Part shown: piece by piece, positions 49,701-62,000 of the stretch
Layout of the letters: every line of letters begins with the position of its first letter
Position numbering within the stretch: position 1 is the first letter of the stretch
IMG/VR virus record: IMGVR_UViG_3300027710_000011
Coordinates: 186,001-250,000 of that record
Reading direction: 5' to 3' (one strand)
Length of the DNA stretch: 64,000 nt
DNA from: a virus
Position numbers and translations under genes: made by a program
The notes under the pieces: generated by a model
Databases searched by the model: none
Seen by the model: the letters and a program-made list of their open reading frames with translations, nothing else
Told to the model about the DNA's origin: nothing

Positions 49701-49898
49701 TTAGACCCCCAGATTCTTCTCAGACAGGTTCTTTTCAAAACCCGATTGAGCCATGTTGAGCATCATTTCTTTGGTCAGTGGAGTGCCACCCACTGTGTCT
49801 GCCACTTCTTGCCCGAGGACTTGCTCGGCAATTGCGGCAACCAGCTCGCCGCCTGCAGCGAGTGTCACCGCTGTGGTGACCGATTGTTTGTGTTTCAT
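49701..49898 (-). CDS. Small protein, 65 aa
   Basis: ATG at 49898 with AGAGG upstream, ending 3 bases before the next start, so coupled to it. The N-terminus (MKHKQSVTTAVTLAAGGEL) has a short Ala/Thr/Val stretch; the rest is helical with charged ends. It may be a small virion or assembly factor. No family recognised. Confidence 0.72.
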   Translation of the reverse strand: MKHKQSVTTAVTLAAGGELVAAIAEQVLGQEVADTVGGTPLTKEMMLNMAQSGFEKNLSEKNLGV

Positions 49899-49932
49899 TT
49901 TTGCCTCTGAAAAGAAAGCGGTTAAAAACTAG

Positions 49933-49962
49933 GGAGTACTGGGCAATGAAGCCCAGTACTCC
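49933..49962 (-). terminator. Terminator after the virion RNAP beta gene
   Basis: A 12-bp perfect stem GGAGTACTGGGC (49933-49944) with GCCCAGTACTCC (49951-49962). On the minus strand TAGTTTTTAAC follows. It separates virion RNAP from the downstream protease set. Confidence 0.9.
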
Positions 49963-49969
49963 TTCACAC

Positions 49970-52900
49970 TCAGGATGCGTCGTACATCTCGACCGCTTTT
50001 TTGGCGATCACGTTCAACAGGGTTGCTGTTGTGCCGATAAGGTACGGACTCATCACAATACGGTTGTCGACACTGATGGCACCGAAGATGCTATCGATCG
50101 GGGTGCCTGTTTCAGTACGTACGTTCTCAGAGAACACACGACCAAAAACTGTTTTCAGCTGATTACCGAAAACACCCTTATCGCCAACACCAGCCGCAAC
50201 TTCCGTGGAGATATAGATGTTGATCGCAGCGCTATCGAGCTGCAATGCATCGTTTTCAACACGGAAGTTTTCATCCACGCTGCCGTTGAATACCTTCTTA
50301 CCTTGACTACGCAGACGCGCAGTCAGCTTATGGTCAGATTCGGTAGCCAACGCACGCAGAGTCGGTGACATGTCTTCCTTCTCACCGTGATAGAAAACTT
50401 CCACACGTTCCACAGTACCAAGGATCTTGGCTTGAGGAGCTTGTGCCGTCAGGACTCGAAGCGTGTCGATTGTCGATTCATCGAGAACCCCGGAACTCGC
50501 AGTCACGGCGTCTTCGATCATACACAGAATAGAGTCGTACTCGACTTTATCGCCGACCTTCGCGACACGGTGAACCTGTTGATCAAAGTTCACCACAATG
50601 GTGCGAAGCTTGGTGATCTTGGTGCGCAACTTGTTCGACAATCTCACGCTGATAGCGCACGAGTCTTCCAAAGTGTCCGTTGATTCCAACAAAGCAGTCT
50701 TGGAGTTCGTGCTGCACTTCCAAACAATCTGTTTAGGATTGAAGAAGTCAGGCTCGAAGAAACCGGAGTTGTAAGCGATTGGATCACCTGCGTTGAAAGT
50801 GTCACCAAGCTTGAGCGTAGTGACGATTTCGTGAGGGATAGTAAGGCCAGCAGCGTTGCCGTACTTACGACCAATCTCAACACCAAGCGTTTCGCCGTCA
50901 GCGTAAGTGACGATGATGCCTGTTGCATTGAGCGACGTCACCTGACCATTCTTCTTGGCCATCACGGTATAAGTCGGTCCAACACGATAAGGAATCACTT
51001 GCTCGTAACCGGTACGAACTTGCGCTTGATGGTAACCACCGCACGCCATACCGTGAGCTTGCTGAATGCTTGCAAAGTTAGCACGCTTCATGTCGTCACG
51101 ATCCAACGCAGGCGAGGCCAATGCTGTCGTAGACAATCCTGAAGTTGCTCCAGATTGACCTGGTACGTAAGGCTCTGCCATACCGCGCAGATTCTTGAAC
51201 TTGGGGTCAGCCGTCAAGAACGTATTGATGCCGACGTCAGAAGAGTCCGACGTTGCTTCAGAGATCACACCTGCGTCAGAAGGATGGTAGGCACGTGTGC
51301 GCTTCACCATAGAGCGTCCAGAGCGGCCGCCAGTACCTGCGTACGTGACTGCTTCGATTTCCTTAAGCTCTTTGATCGGATTGATTTCCAGCGACTGGTC
51401 CTTAGCAGGATCTTCACTGATGGCAATCCAAACAGCGTAAGGATTCATTTCCAACGGGTGCATCGCCTTGGATCCCTTGGCGTTGTGGACCCGCAAAGAA
51501 CGAATCAGTTCAGCGTACAGCAAACCGGAGAAACGCTCGTAACCCTTAATGCGCAAGTAAGTAGCGTCCAGCTCGTGCGGGTGCTGATCAGTGGTGAGCA
51601 GCGCAGCAGCCCTAACCAGCAACTCAGTCCAAACTTGCGGCTCCTTCATCTCAGCCAAGAGTTCCTTGGTGATCGGGTCGATGAACATCTGTGCCATCAA
51701 GTCCAATTCGCGCAAGTAACGAACACTCAAACCGTTCTCTTCAAGAACGTTAAGGTACACGTCACGGCGATTGAATTCGTGATGACCATAGTTCAACGTG
51801 GTTTCGCGATAATCTCGCCACCCACCCAGCACCAACGTAGCAACAACATCGTCGCGATTGAACACCCATGTTTCATCTTGGAAGACGATCGTCCATTCTC
51901 CAGGACCCAAGCTAGCACGCTGACCAGCAGGAACAACACGAGGTTTCACGCTGAGGCGTTTGCAAAGCTCATCCAGACCCATCAGGTAAGACAAGACGAC
52001 ACCAACAGGGATCATCTTACCAAACACACGAAGTTCTGCAAACTCAACAGGGCAGCGAAGGCCGGCCAAGCCAAGCAGTTCATCCAAAGCAGGCATCGGA
52101 ATGATACTGCCTTGAGAATTGACTTCGTAGATGGCGTTTTGCTTATCCATCAACAAGACGCGACCGTTCTCAACCATACCGATGATTACGAACTTGCCGT
52201 TTTGCTCAAGCTTAGCAATCGTGGCTTCTTGTCCGCCAAACATGTTCTTGACACGCGTGTGGTCGAACAACAGTTTCCACTGGACGTCTTGACCTTCGCG
52301 ATTCACGGTCAGATTGAACGCACGAATGCCTTGCGCAATCGTCGTGTAAAGGCGCGGTGCTTCAAACGAGGGATCAAACGCATCGCCTTGCTCGATGTAT
52401 GTAACCAACTTCTGATTGTCAGCCAAAGCCATTCGAACGATGTGGTCCCGCAGCCAACGACCGTAATCGTTAACCTTCTTTGCAGACCGCTCAATGAAAG
52501 CCTTACCGTAATAGCTAGTCAAAGCCACACGTGTTGGAGTCAGCTTTCGAATCGGCATGTCGCCGCGTTGCTTACGTGTGCGGTAAACAACGCCATTGAT
52601 GCGGTAAGAACCATCTTCTTCGACGCGAGGGATCTTGAATCGAAGCGTGCTAGGGATGCCTTGCAAAGGCTTAACCTTAACAACGTAATCCATCACGCCG
52701 CCAGTGACGTTTTCGATTTCGTTGACACGGTAGTCAGTAACCATCACGCCAGCATTTTGCAAGCTAATTGCCATGTTGGCAATATCGCGCTGCATCACGT
52801 CCTTAACGTAACGTCGATCAAAGTCGAGCAAGGACGACTGCGTCATCGTTTTATCGATGATGGTTTGGCGATCCGGGACCTTACTGATTTCCGTCAGCGC

Positions 52901-54355
52901 AGTCATCTCAGGTTTGATCTGAGTGAATTCACCCAGCGTCGTTCCGTCGGGCGCTGTAATTTGCTTGTAGCGACCAGCGTTCTCGAGAGCACGGCGATAT
53001 TCAGTCGCAGGCCATCCACCAGCGTCGGCAAGCGCGTTCGCATGTGCGACGATTGCTTCTTCCGGCGTCTTAGCTTCCGGAGGAGCGTATTCAACGAAGA
53101 CAGCGTCTGGGCCTTCAGTCTCATCGTCGCCGTATGCGTTATCCGCAATAGTCGCCAATGATTCCAAGTCTGCATCGATACTGGTATTGAAGACTTCTTC
53201 CTTCGTCAACACCGGTTCATGATCGATAACTTGAGCTTGCGCGTCGAGCTGCTTTTCTTCCTGCTCTTCGCGTTCAATCTCGTCAACAAAGTCAGATACT
53301 TCAGGCTCCGGGACAGCGTCAATCTTCTCAGGAGAGATCTTCTCCTTAAGAGTCTTGCCTGCTGGCGAAACGGTCACGACTTCGGGCACGGAACCAGTGG
53401 GTAGCTGATTTGCAGCCAAGACGTCAGACTTCTTGTCTTCAGACTCATTGCCCAGATTCTCGGGAACGCTCTCGTCACGAGCAGCAGTCAGCGCCATTGC
53501 CAACCGAAGCATGTAACGCTGCATGCGAGTAGCTTCGTTACCCTTACGACCCGCCAAAGCAGGATTCTCTTCAACCTCGCGCTTTGTCGGCAGCCGCCAT
53601 TCATCGAGCTGACCCAGGTTAATCACAAACCAGCGATTACCTTCACAGAACACGATGTTGACGCGAGAGTAGAACTTGGGATCGATCTTGGCGATCAAAG
53701 ACTTCTCACGATTCGGCCCCAACCATTTCCACAGCTCCAGCAAAATCAAAGTTTCGCTGTATGAGAAAACGGCTGCCAGTTTTTGCGTCATGGAAGTTTC
53801 CATAACGTTAAACATAGAGACGCTTGGGAGCACGCGCGGCAGATTGAACTCGATGAATTGATTACGCGGTGAAGCGCTCGCAATCTCAGCAATCTTGGTC
53901 CAGACAGTATCGTGGATATTTTTCCAGCGATAGTAGTTGGAGTAGATGTTTCGCGGATAACGATACATCCGGTGCAGCAACGAATAGTTGAACACACCAA
54001 CCGTTTGCTGATCGCGCTCCACGGCAGACAGATCGCGCATGATCCGGAAGCGAGGATTACGCGTCAGATGTGAACGCGCAATCTTGTCAGGCATGATCGG
54101 AAGCAGGCGAGGCATACCTTCCGTACCTGACAGTGCCTTGATGGTCGTCAATGGGAATGGACGATTCTTGTTGTTCTGAAGCGCCGTGGTGTCTTCAGTC
54201 GGACCATCATCCAACGGGCCTTCTCCCACGTAGTGGTAGTAAGAGTTGGCGGGCATGGACAGACGACTCAGCAAAGGCAGTGGTGGTGAAACCAACTGTG
54301 CCATTCGCCGAATGCCGTACATTCGGTAAAAGTTGTTGTATTGAATCAAAGCCAT
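49970..54355 (-). CDS. Virion RNA polymerase beta-like subunit, 1461 aa
   Basis: The N-terminal lobe (residues 1-260) is followed by an acidic, probably disordered insert (about 300-400; EIEREEQEEKQLDAQ), then the rest of beta. Diagnostic segments near the C-terminus: LEDSCAISVRLSNKL (the EDAIVIS region), GVGDKGVFGNQLKTVFG (the GRHGNKG region) and TPIDSIFGAISVDNR (the P-x-D region). This subunit is packaged and injected to read early genes. It starts 2 bases after the beta' stop. The assignment to the virion enzyme follows from its place next to the protease and giant virion gene, as gp178 in phiKZ. It appears to carry most of beta on one chain, in contrast to the separate start gene at 1-383. 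Confidence 0.9.
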   Translation of the reverse strand: MALIQYNNFYRMYGIRRMAQLVSPPLPLLSRLSMPANSYYHYVGEGPLDDGPTEDTTALQNNKNRPFPLTTIKALSGTEGMPRLLPIMPDKIARSHLTRNPRFRIMRDLSAVERDQQTVGVFNYSLLHRMYRYPRNIYSNYYRWKNIHDTVWTKIAEIASASPRNQFIEFNLPRVLPSVSMFNVMETSMTQKLAAVFSYSETLILLELWKWLGPNREKSLIAKIDPKFYSRVNIVFCEGNRWFVINLGQLDEWRLPTKREVEENPALAGRKGNEATRMQRYMLRLAMALTAARDESVPENLGNESEDKKSDVLAANQLPTGSVPEVVTVSPAGKTLKEKISPEKIDAVPEPEVSDFVDEIEREEQEEKQLDAQAQVIDHEPVLTKEEVFNTSIDADLESLATIADNAYGDDETEGPDAVFVEYAPPEAKTPEEAIVAHANALADAGGWPATEYRRALENAGRYKQITAPDGTTLGEFTQIKPEMTALTEISKVPDRQTIIDKTMTQSSLLDFDRRYVKDVMQRDIANMAISLQNAGVMVTDYRVNEIENVTGGVMDYVVKVKPLQGIPSTLRFKIPRVEEDGSYRINGVVYRTRKQRGDMPIRKLTPTRVALTSYYGKAFIERSAKKVNDYGRWLRDHIVRMALADNQKLVTYIEQGDAFDPSFEAPRLYTTIAQGIRAFNLTVNREGQDVQWKLLFDHTRVKNMFGGQEATIAKLEQNGKFVIIGMVENGRVLLMDKQNAIYEVNSQGSIIPMPALDELLGLAGLRCPVEFAELRVFGKMIPVGVVLSYLMGLDELCKRLSVKPRVVPAGQRASLGPGEWTIVFQDETWVFNRDDVVATLVLGGWRDYRETTLNYGHHEFNRRDVYLNVLEENGLSVRYLRELDLMAQMFIDPITKELLAEMKEPQVWTELLVRAAALLTTDQHPHELDATYLRIKGYERFSGLLYAELIRSLRVHNAKGSKAMHPLEMNPYAVWIAISEDPAKDQSLEINPIKELKEIEAVTYAGTGGRSGRSMVKRTRAYHPSDAGVISEATSDSSDVGINTFLTADPKFKNLRGMAEPYVPGQSGATSGLSTTALASPALDRDDMKRANFASIQQAHGMACGGYHQAQVRTGYEQVIPYRVGPTYTVMAKKNGQVTSLNATGIIVTYADGETLGVEIGRKYGNAAGLTIPHEIVTTLKLGDTFNAGDPIAYNSGFFEPDFFNPKQIVWKCSTNSKTALLESTDTLEDSCAISVRLSNKLRTKITKLRTIVVNFDQQVHRVAKVGDKVEYDSILCMIEDAVTASSGVLDESTIDTLRVLTAQAPQAKILGTVERVEVFYHGEKEDMSPTLRALATESDHKLTARLRSQGKKVFNGSVDENFRVENDALQLDSAAINIYISTEVAAGVGDKGVFGNQLKTVFGRVFSENVRTETGTPIDSIFGAISVDNRIVMSPYLIGTTATLLNVIAKKAVEMYDAS

Positions 54356-54357
54356 GG

Positions 54358-55983
54358 CTATTTCCGGAATCCAGTCATGTTGCGCAATACAAGTTGTATT
54401 GTCGACACACCGGTGTTGTGGATCAATTTGCCGTCCGTACCAACGTACGCACGTCGTGAGTTGATGAACTCTTTGTACTCCGCCACTGATTCTTCAGAAT
54501 AGGCAATGTTGGCAGAACAAGTATCACCGTCAAAGTCAGCACCGAGACCTCCAAGCCTTGAGCTGTGTGGCACCAAGGAGTTCATGAAGGCACTGCCTTT
54601 TACCGGGAATTCGAGTGCATCAAATTCCTCAGGCAATGGCTGCCAATTTTCATCCAAACGTGTACGACGTTCGCTTTCAATCGTCACGCGCATGTGAGTG
54701 GAGCTGGGGTAAATAGAACCAACGCCCGACACAGGGTAACGCGTCACGAGAACAGGGTAGCGACTTGAATCCTTGTACACAGCCAAGTACATCAGTTCAG
54801 TGAACGTGATGGGACTGACGTGTTGAGGATCCCGATCTGACGGCAATTCACGAATGTCTGACATCAGACGGAAAGTCATGTCCGGACCTTTGTAGATCAG
54901 GAACATATAACGACCTTCAATTTCCATGAAGCGATTACGAATACTTTCTTCTTGGTACTTCGTAATCTCACGCGCAATACCTTCGTTGGTTGCCCAACGA
55001 TCGTACCACAAGCTGGCCAACATGACTTCTTCGGATTGAAGTGTTTGCTTGTTAATCAGACGAGACGCTTGATTAACATCAGGGAACACTGGCGCCACCA
55101 ACTCACGCAGCTGTTGCGTTGTGACCGGCAGCGTGGCCTTCATGTATTGGTACAGACCAATGACCGTTGAATTGAAGTCAAGGTTACCTTTGGCACCAAG
55201 CACCTTAACCGACGTATCGATCGCGGTAATCACGTTCCGAGTACCGTTGAAAATGTTGCGAGAAGCCCAGCGGCCCAGCAGCAATTTCTTCTTCCCTTCG
55301 ATCAACGAAGAGATGTATTCGTAGATTTGATTAAAACAAATCTGAATCTGATAGCGGGGTACGTTCAAAGCCGCTACGTCCTTACGGACAGAAGCATCCA
55401 GAATTGTGTTCGACAACTTGATCAGAGTCCGGTACATCTGGTTGATTTCGTCTTCAGACTTCCGGTTGTGCTGATCGATCTCAAGATCACGCAAGCCAGC
55501 AGGCATCACGATGATGTTGGTTGTCAACGCAACGTCTTTGTACTTGCGAAGCAAAGCGATACTCTGCTCACGAACGGCGGACTTGGATTCAGAGAACGCA
55601 ATGTCTTGCCAGTGTGAAACGAAGAATTCAAATCCCGTGTCACCCTGTGCTGCGTTCGACTTGACGAAGTCTTTCAGATTCTCGTCCCAAGTCGCATAGA
55701 GCGTGCCGGCCATGATGTCGGCGTAGATACGCTTGAGCTTGATCAAGATGTTGTAAACCACTGGATGGAAAACAGGCACCTTCACATCGACGTATGAGAA
55801 ACGACGGTTACGCCGTTGGTCACCAACACGTCCAAAGATCTCTGTGGAGAACAAGCCATTAGGATGGAAGTTCTCAGAACTACCTTCCATGATGTCCAAT
55901 GCCGAGACAGGACGAATGGCTTTCAATCGGTCTGGTGTCAAAGCCAGAATTTTGATGTTGAACGGAATTTCAGCGCGTTTCAT
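54358..55983 (-). CDS. Virion RNA polymerase beta'-like subunit, N-terminal part, 541 aa
   Basis: The catalytic triad lies at residues about 482-489 in LGADFDGDTCSANI, the DFDGD magnesium site of beta'. The N-terminal signature IRPVSALDIMEGSSENFHP and FSTEIFGRVGDQRRN matches the beta' zipper/lid region (usually ...GLFCEKIFGP...), although the zinc-binding cysteines seen in the non-virion copy are missing. The chain ends 53 residues after the triad, so the C-terminal half is elsewhere (phiKZ gp80). ATG at 55983 with TAGGAG upstream. It is divergent from the giant virion gene over 98 bases. Confidence 0.92.
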   Translation of the reverse strand: MKRAEIPFNIKILALTPDRLKAIRPVSALDIMEGSSENFHPNGLFSTEIFGRVGDQRRNRRFSYVDVKVPVFHPVVYNILIKLKRIYADIMAGTLYATWDENLKDFVKSNAAQGDTGFEFFVSHWQDIAFSESKSAVREQSIALLRKYKDVALTTNIIVMPAGLRDLEIDQHNRKSEDEINQMYRTLIKLSNTILDASVRKDVAALNVPRYQIQICFNQIYEYISSLIEGKKKLLLGRWASRNIFNGTRNVITAIDTSVKVLGAKGNLDFNSTVIGLYQYMKATLPVTTQQLRELVAPVFPDVNQASRLINKQTLQSEEVMLASLWYDRWATNEGIAREITKYQEESIRNRFMEIEGRYMFLIYKGPDMTFRLMSDIRELPSDRDPQHVSPITFTELMYLAVYKDSSRYPVLVTRYPVSGVGSIYPSSTHMRVTIESERRTRLDENWQPLPEEFDALEFPVKGSAFMNSLVPHSSRLGGLGADFDGDTCSANIAYSEESVAEYKEFINSRRAYVGTDGKLIHNTGVSTIQLVLRNMTGFRK

Positions 55984-56081
55984 CGCCTACTCCTAAATAA
56001 AATCACAAAAATTATGAGGAAACCAAACGCAGAAGCACTAATGTATATTAGCTTTTCTGTATTTTTACATTCGAGGTTTTA

Positions 56082-59000
56082 ATGGCCACAAAAACCACCA
56101 AACATAAGACTGGTAACAGTCTAGACATCGATCCAGGCCTCGACATTCCTGAGTTTGATTTCGAATCTTTCGAAAGCGGCTTCAGCAAGCAGATGAAGGA
56201 CGAAGGTCCGGTGAAGGAAGTGCTTGGAAGTTTTGCCAAAGGTGTTGGCTCTTCCTTCGTAAAGCCTGGCTTCATCGAAACCACTATCCGCAACGTACTG
56301 CCGCGAGAATACGGCAGTGCTCTAGACCTCGGTCAAGCTAGCTTGGGTTCAGCCCGATCGCTATACAATCAAGCGGTCAAAGAGCTGAAACCTGCGGTCG
56401 GTCAGCTCAAGCAACTGACCCAGCAAGTTCTTCCCAAAACGGAAGGAATTCTCTCGAAGAATATTCAAGAGAAGCTCAAGGACTGGAGTCGAGAAGAGAA
56501 GAGCGGTGAGCTGAGTGAAGAGCGTATGCGCGAAATGGCGCTCGCTGTTGAACTCGGTTCTATTTTCGAAGCTCAGGCGAAAGATACTGATCGTCGAGAA
56601 GAAGCTAATCGTCGAAGCGATCAAATCAAGGATGGTGTCGAGCAGTTGCGTCATCGCGACGAAATGGGGCGTCTGAGTGAAATCGCTCAGAACACATCAC
56701 GCCTCGTTGGTTTTAACGAAGACGTCACTACAGCGGTTTACAAGAAATCACTGCAAGTACAGCTTCGTCAGTTTTATGCAGTCACTGAGTTGCTGCGTGA
56801 AACCAAGATTGCCAACATCAAGAAAACAGCACAGCTTGAAGGCGTTGTTCGCAACACCGGTATTTCGGCAGGTGCTGTTGAAACTACGAATAAGGGCTCT
56901 TTCAAGAACAAGTTCTTGGACGGTGCCAAGAAAGGTTTGTTCGGCGCAGCCCAGGGCTTTGCCAGGGACTACGTCGGAAACATTCATGATGACCTGAGCA
57001 AGAAGCTCACCGGCGCCACCTCGTCAGGTAACGATCTGCTTAGCCAGATCAACATGATGGCTTCCATGGGAAGCATGGGCGCTGACGTAGGTATGTCGGC
57101 CAAAGGCATGGCTGGCGACATGGCTGGTAGTTTCCTTGGTGATTACTTGGCTAACAAGCTGCAAGGTAAGCTGAAGAAACACGTTGGCAAGATTCCTGCT
57201 GTACAGAAGCTAGGAGCCAAACTTGGTTACGGCATGGAGAATGCCGGCCCCTTGTTGAACGATTATCTCAATGATCGCAACAATAAGCTTGGACCTCTGG
57301 AGCCTTTCCGGGAATACCTGACATCGATGCTGCCTAAGACTGGCGTTGACGTCACGATGGATGTGGCATCTTTGCATAAGTCTAATGAGCAAGCGCATTT
57401 CACCAATGCGACTCAGAAGTCTATCATCGAAGTCATCCCTGGTTTGCTCGCACGTATTCAGCGCGAACTCGTCATTACTCGCACAGGTAAAGATGCTCCA
57501 CTGATCTCGTACGACTACAAGGCCAACAAGTTCTCTACCGTTGAGAAGTTGACGTCAGATCTGCGCGCCGCTTTCACGGGTAAGGATAAGCAAGAAGACG
57601 TGAAGAAACGCTTCGATGAGATGTTCAAACTCATCGACAAAGACGGAGAGCTGGACGAAAGCAAGCGTGAACGAATCAAGAAACAGTTCATGGACAAAAA
57701 GTCCAAGGGCATGTCTACTGATTCCAAACACATTGCGTCCAAGTTGAATTGGGGTATGGATGAGGAAGGCGAAGCAATTGCTAAGTTCTTCCAGAAGTAC
57801 TTGAAAACCGATTCCGTCGGTAAGCGTGATCCGGACTCTTTGCAAGCGATCAGGCGTCAGCGCGTATTGTCAAAGCAGATTGATCGATTGACTCGTTTCT
57901 TCGAAGACCCTCGCGCAGACGCTCAAGCTATGGCCAACCTTGGTCAACTTGATGTGCTCTCCGGGACAGGTCTCTATAACACCGAGAAGAATAGCTTTGA
58001 TTTGGATAAAATCAATCAGGGCCTTTTGGGTGGCGAAGACGATACAATCTTGCAAGCTGGTGAAAACAGGAACCCGACTCTTGTTGAAGGCTCCTCTCGC
58101 GATTCCTTGAATAGGCCTCGCCGGAACATTCAGAAGGACGCTCGCCTTGCTGCTCAAGAACGTCGTCGTCGCATGCAAGAAGCGATGACGCCTCGTAATC
58201 AGGCGGCCGGCGCTATTCCTCAACAAGCGCCAGTGGAGCCGACACCAGTTGTTGGTGCTGAAGCTCTGAAGCAAACAGTTGAAGCCATGGTTGACACTGC
58301 AGCTCTCGAAAGGATGATGCAGGAACAAATTGCAGAGATCAAGAAGATTGATCCCAACGCAAACCTGCTGACCGTGATCGAAGTGCTGCGTTCGATGGAC
58401 AGTCGCTTGGAAGGCGGTATCAATACCTACTCCCTTGCCGAAGACTTCCTGGGTCCCGAAGCTCGTGATCGCTTCCGTGATCGCGCAAGCCGCGCAGGGC
58501 AACGTGTCAAAGGCGCTGCTGGCTCAGCTCGTGATGCAGCAGCTAATGCTGCGCGAAGGACTGCTGATGCTGCGCGTAGGGCAACCAGTAGAGTCAAAGA
58601 CAAGGTTAAGTCTTTCCGTGAGACAACTTTGGGCGACGTTGCAGACGCTGGTCTTGGTGCCGCAAAATCGATCGGAAGCTTTGGACTCGACATGGCGAGT
58701 AAGCTTGGCAGCATTGGTGTCAAAGGCGCCAAGATGGCTGGGTCTGTCGCTAGCACTGTCTTGAATAAAGCTGGTAAGACGGCTGATAAAGTTGCCGACT
58801 ATTTCGGCGACGTCTTTGTTGAAGGTGAAACCGAACCACGCTTGACTCGTGCAAAGATGAAGGCTGGTAAGTACTTCGACAAAGGTAGCAAAAAAGTCCT
58901 TACCTCTCTTGCTAACATCAAGGGCGCTGTTCTTGATGAAGAAGGCATGGAGATCTTGAGCGCTGATGAACTCGAGAAGTCCTACGTTAAGGGCTCGAAG

Positions 59001-62000
59001 ATTCGCGCTCTGAAAGAGATCGCCACCACTGGAGCCGGTTGGATTGGTGCCGCCGGATCGATGGCTGTAAAGGGTCTTGGTACCTTCTACGGCGGATTGG
59101 TCAACGTCGGATTGAAGGCCTTTAAGGCTGGTTTGAAACTGCTGCCACCGTACGACGTGTATGTCAAGGGACAGGAGAAGCCTGTTCTTACCGTGGGTGG
59201 TTTCAAAGGTGGCTTGTACATCTCTCAGAAATCTGAAAAGACTCTCTCCCATCCTCGAGAGATCGATGGTCCGGTGATGGACAAGGACGGTAACTATCTG
59301 GTTACTGAAGACGACATCCGGACAGGACTTGTTGACAAGAACGGCTTGACAGTTACCAACAAAGCTGCGCGCTTGCTGGGCAAAGTCAAGAACGTACTCG
59401 GTGCTGGCTTCAAAGCCCTCAAGGGCATTGCCGGCATGGGTAAGGAATTCCTGGTAGGCATCGGTCAAGCGTTCAAAGATATGTTCTCTGGTATCTTTGG
59501 TCTGCGCGGTGAGTACTTGGAAACCAGTAGAAGTCAACTCGATGTTCAGCGCGAAATCCTTAAGGTTTTGGTTGAACGTCTTCCTACCTCTGGCAATAAA
59601 GTCAAAGGCGATTACGACGGAGATGGGGTTCGTAATGGATCAGCTGAAGACATCAGGCGTCAAGCCGCTGAAGCGGAGAAGCAAAAAGCTGCTGATCAAA
59701 ACTCCACCGAGATTAAGAATCAACCTGCTGGTGGAAAAGGCATCTTGGGTATGCTCGCCGGATTGTTCGGTAAAAAGAACAAGGGCGAAGAAGATGAAGG
59801 TGGTGACACCAACATTACTCTTGGTGGAGGCGGCGACGGAAAAGCTCCAGGTGATGCCGGTAAGGATGCTGGTAAAGCTGCAAAGTCTTCTAAGTGGCTT
59901 GGGAAAGGCGGCAGGCTTGCTCGCTTGGGTGGCGGCCTTTGGGGCGCTACTAAGTGGGCCGGAGGTGCTGCTCTTAGCATGGCTGGTCTGGGCGGTCTGG
60001 GCCTTGGTGGTCTTGCTTCAGGTGCTGCTAGTGCTGGCGGTGCCGCTCTAGGTGCTGCTGGAACAGGCCTCGCTGCTGCTGGAACAGCGCTTGGCGCCAT
60101 ACTGACAGCGCCTGTTCTCCTGACAGCCTTAGGCGTCGCTGCAGTGGCCACAGCTGGCTACTACGGTTACAAGTACCTGACTCGTGCTCAACTCACCACA
60201 CTGAACAAAGTTCGCTTTGCTCAATATGGTTTTGCTGAACAAGATAAAGAGAAGCTAGCTATCGTCTTTGGTCTGGAACAATACTTGATGAAGAATGTCA
60301 AGTTCGATAAGGACAAGGCATACATCAATTCTGAAAAGATTGATGCAAACGAGATGATGAAGCCTTTCGAAGTCAGTCAAGGATCTAGTTTTGCTCCCCA
60401 ATGGATGCTTTGGTTTGAACGTCGTTTTAAACCAATCTTCCTTGGACACGTCGCTGCACTGAAGGGTATCAATCCTGAAATTGCACTTGCTGATGTGGAT
60501 AGCAAGCTCAAGTCGGATGAGAAGCTGAAATACTTGGATGCGAGTTCGATGCCTGATGGTCCTTACGACATTTTGGAATCACCGTTCCAAGACATGAAAC
60601 AACTCTCGGTTAGTTCTAGCGGCGTAAAAGCTGCAATTGAACTGGCGCGAGATGAGCTTCAAAAAGCCGTGAAGAGTGATGCTACTTCTTCCGCTGCTAA
60701 GAAGGCAGGCGCTGCCGCTACAGGCGCAGCTCTGCTTAAGAGTGGTGGCGATGGCACCAGCGTCAGTAACGGCAATGCACCTCCGTCAGGTACAAGTGAT
60801 GAGGCTAGTGATGAGCTCAAAGCTGCCGCAGGCATAGGTGCTGCCGGTATGGAGTCCAGCGTGCAAGCTGGCTTGTCTGTCAGTGGCTCCAGCAACGTTC
60901 CTGGTGACTTCTTGTTCACTGGGCAAAAGGGAACCATCGACGCTTTGTCTTCCATCCGCTTTAAGGCGTACGGTTTGACAGAGATGGAAGTGCCCAAGAT
61001 CAAAGATCTGGCTTTCCTTGAAAAACAAGTCAGCAAGGATGTTATCTTTACCAAGGATAGCGCCACTTACGAAGAAGATGTTCGTGACCTGCTGTCTCGA
61101 GTCAAGAGCAAGTTCGGTATTGTTGGTCCGGAAAGTCCAGAAGGTCGTGAATGGGTCAATTGGTTCCGCTGCCGTTTCCTGCCCGTCTATTTGAATTACA
61201 GAACGTTGATTCAAAAAGCAACTGGTAAAGAAGACGGTGTTGTTGGCGGAATGATGCTCAAGCCCGACCAGCAGTTGGACGTGGCTAACGCGCTGATCAC
61301 TACGACCGGTATCGATCGCGGTCGTAAGGTTCCTGTCTGGGACATCACGTATACGCCTTGGACCGATTATCCGATGAATACGGATTCGGCCTCTACTGAG
61401 CTGAACATCAAGTTCTTGACTGAAGCCGTCAAGGCCGTCAAGGCTGGTGAGCAGAAATCAGCAGAAAAGAAAAAAGAAGCCGCTGCCAATGAATCGGCCG
61501 CCATCTCTCGTGGAGAAGCAGCCGATACGAAGTGGCGCGTGAATACTCCGGTTGGTCAACTCGCTATCCCTAAGGACCCTTACAGTCTGAAGAAGGATCG
61601 TGAAGCCATGGCGGAGAAGAACGGTTACGTTCAACCTGCTCCTTTGAATAGCGACGGTACCGGTGTGCGCGGTATGGGCGACTACATTAAGGGTGAGGCG
61701 ATCAAACACCCTGGTAAGGGTACGGGTGGTGACATCAATTCAATTCCTGAACCAACTGGAAACAATTGGCCAGGCATGAAAGCAATGCTCGAAGCAGTCG
61801 GAAAGATAACAGGTGTTGATGCAAGTACGCTTGCTGCAATGGCTGCTATCGAATCCAGCTTCAACCCAACTGCCCAAGCAGGTACCTCCAGTGCCGCTGG
61901 TTTGTTCCAATTCGTCAACAAGACTTGGAACGGAATGATCCAGAAGTATGGTTCTAAGTACGGCATTGCGCCGAACACACCTCGAACCGATGCACGCGCT

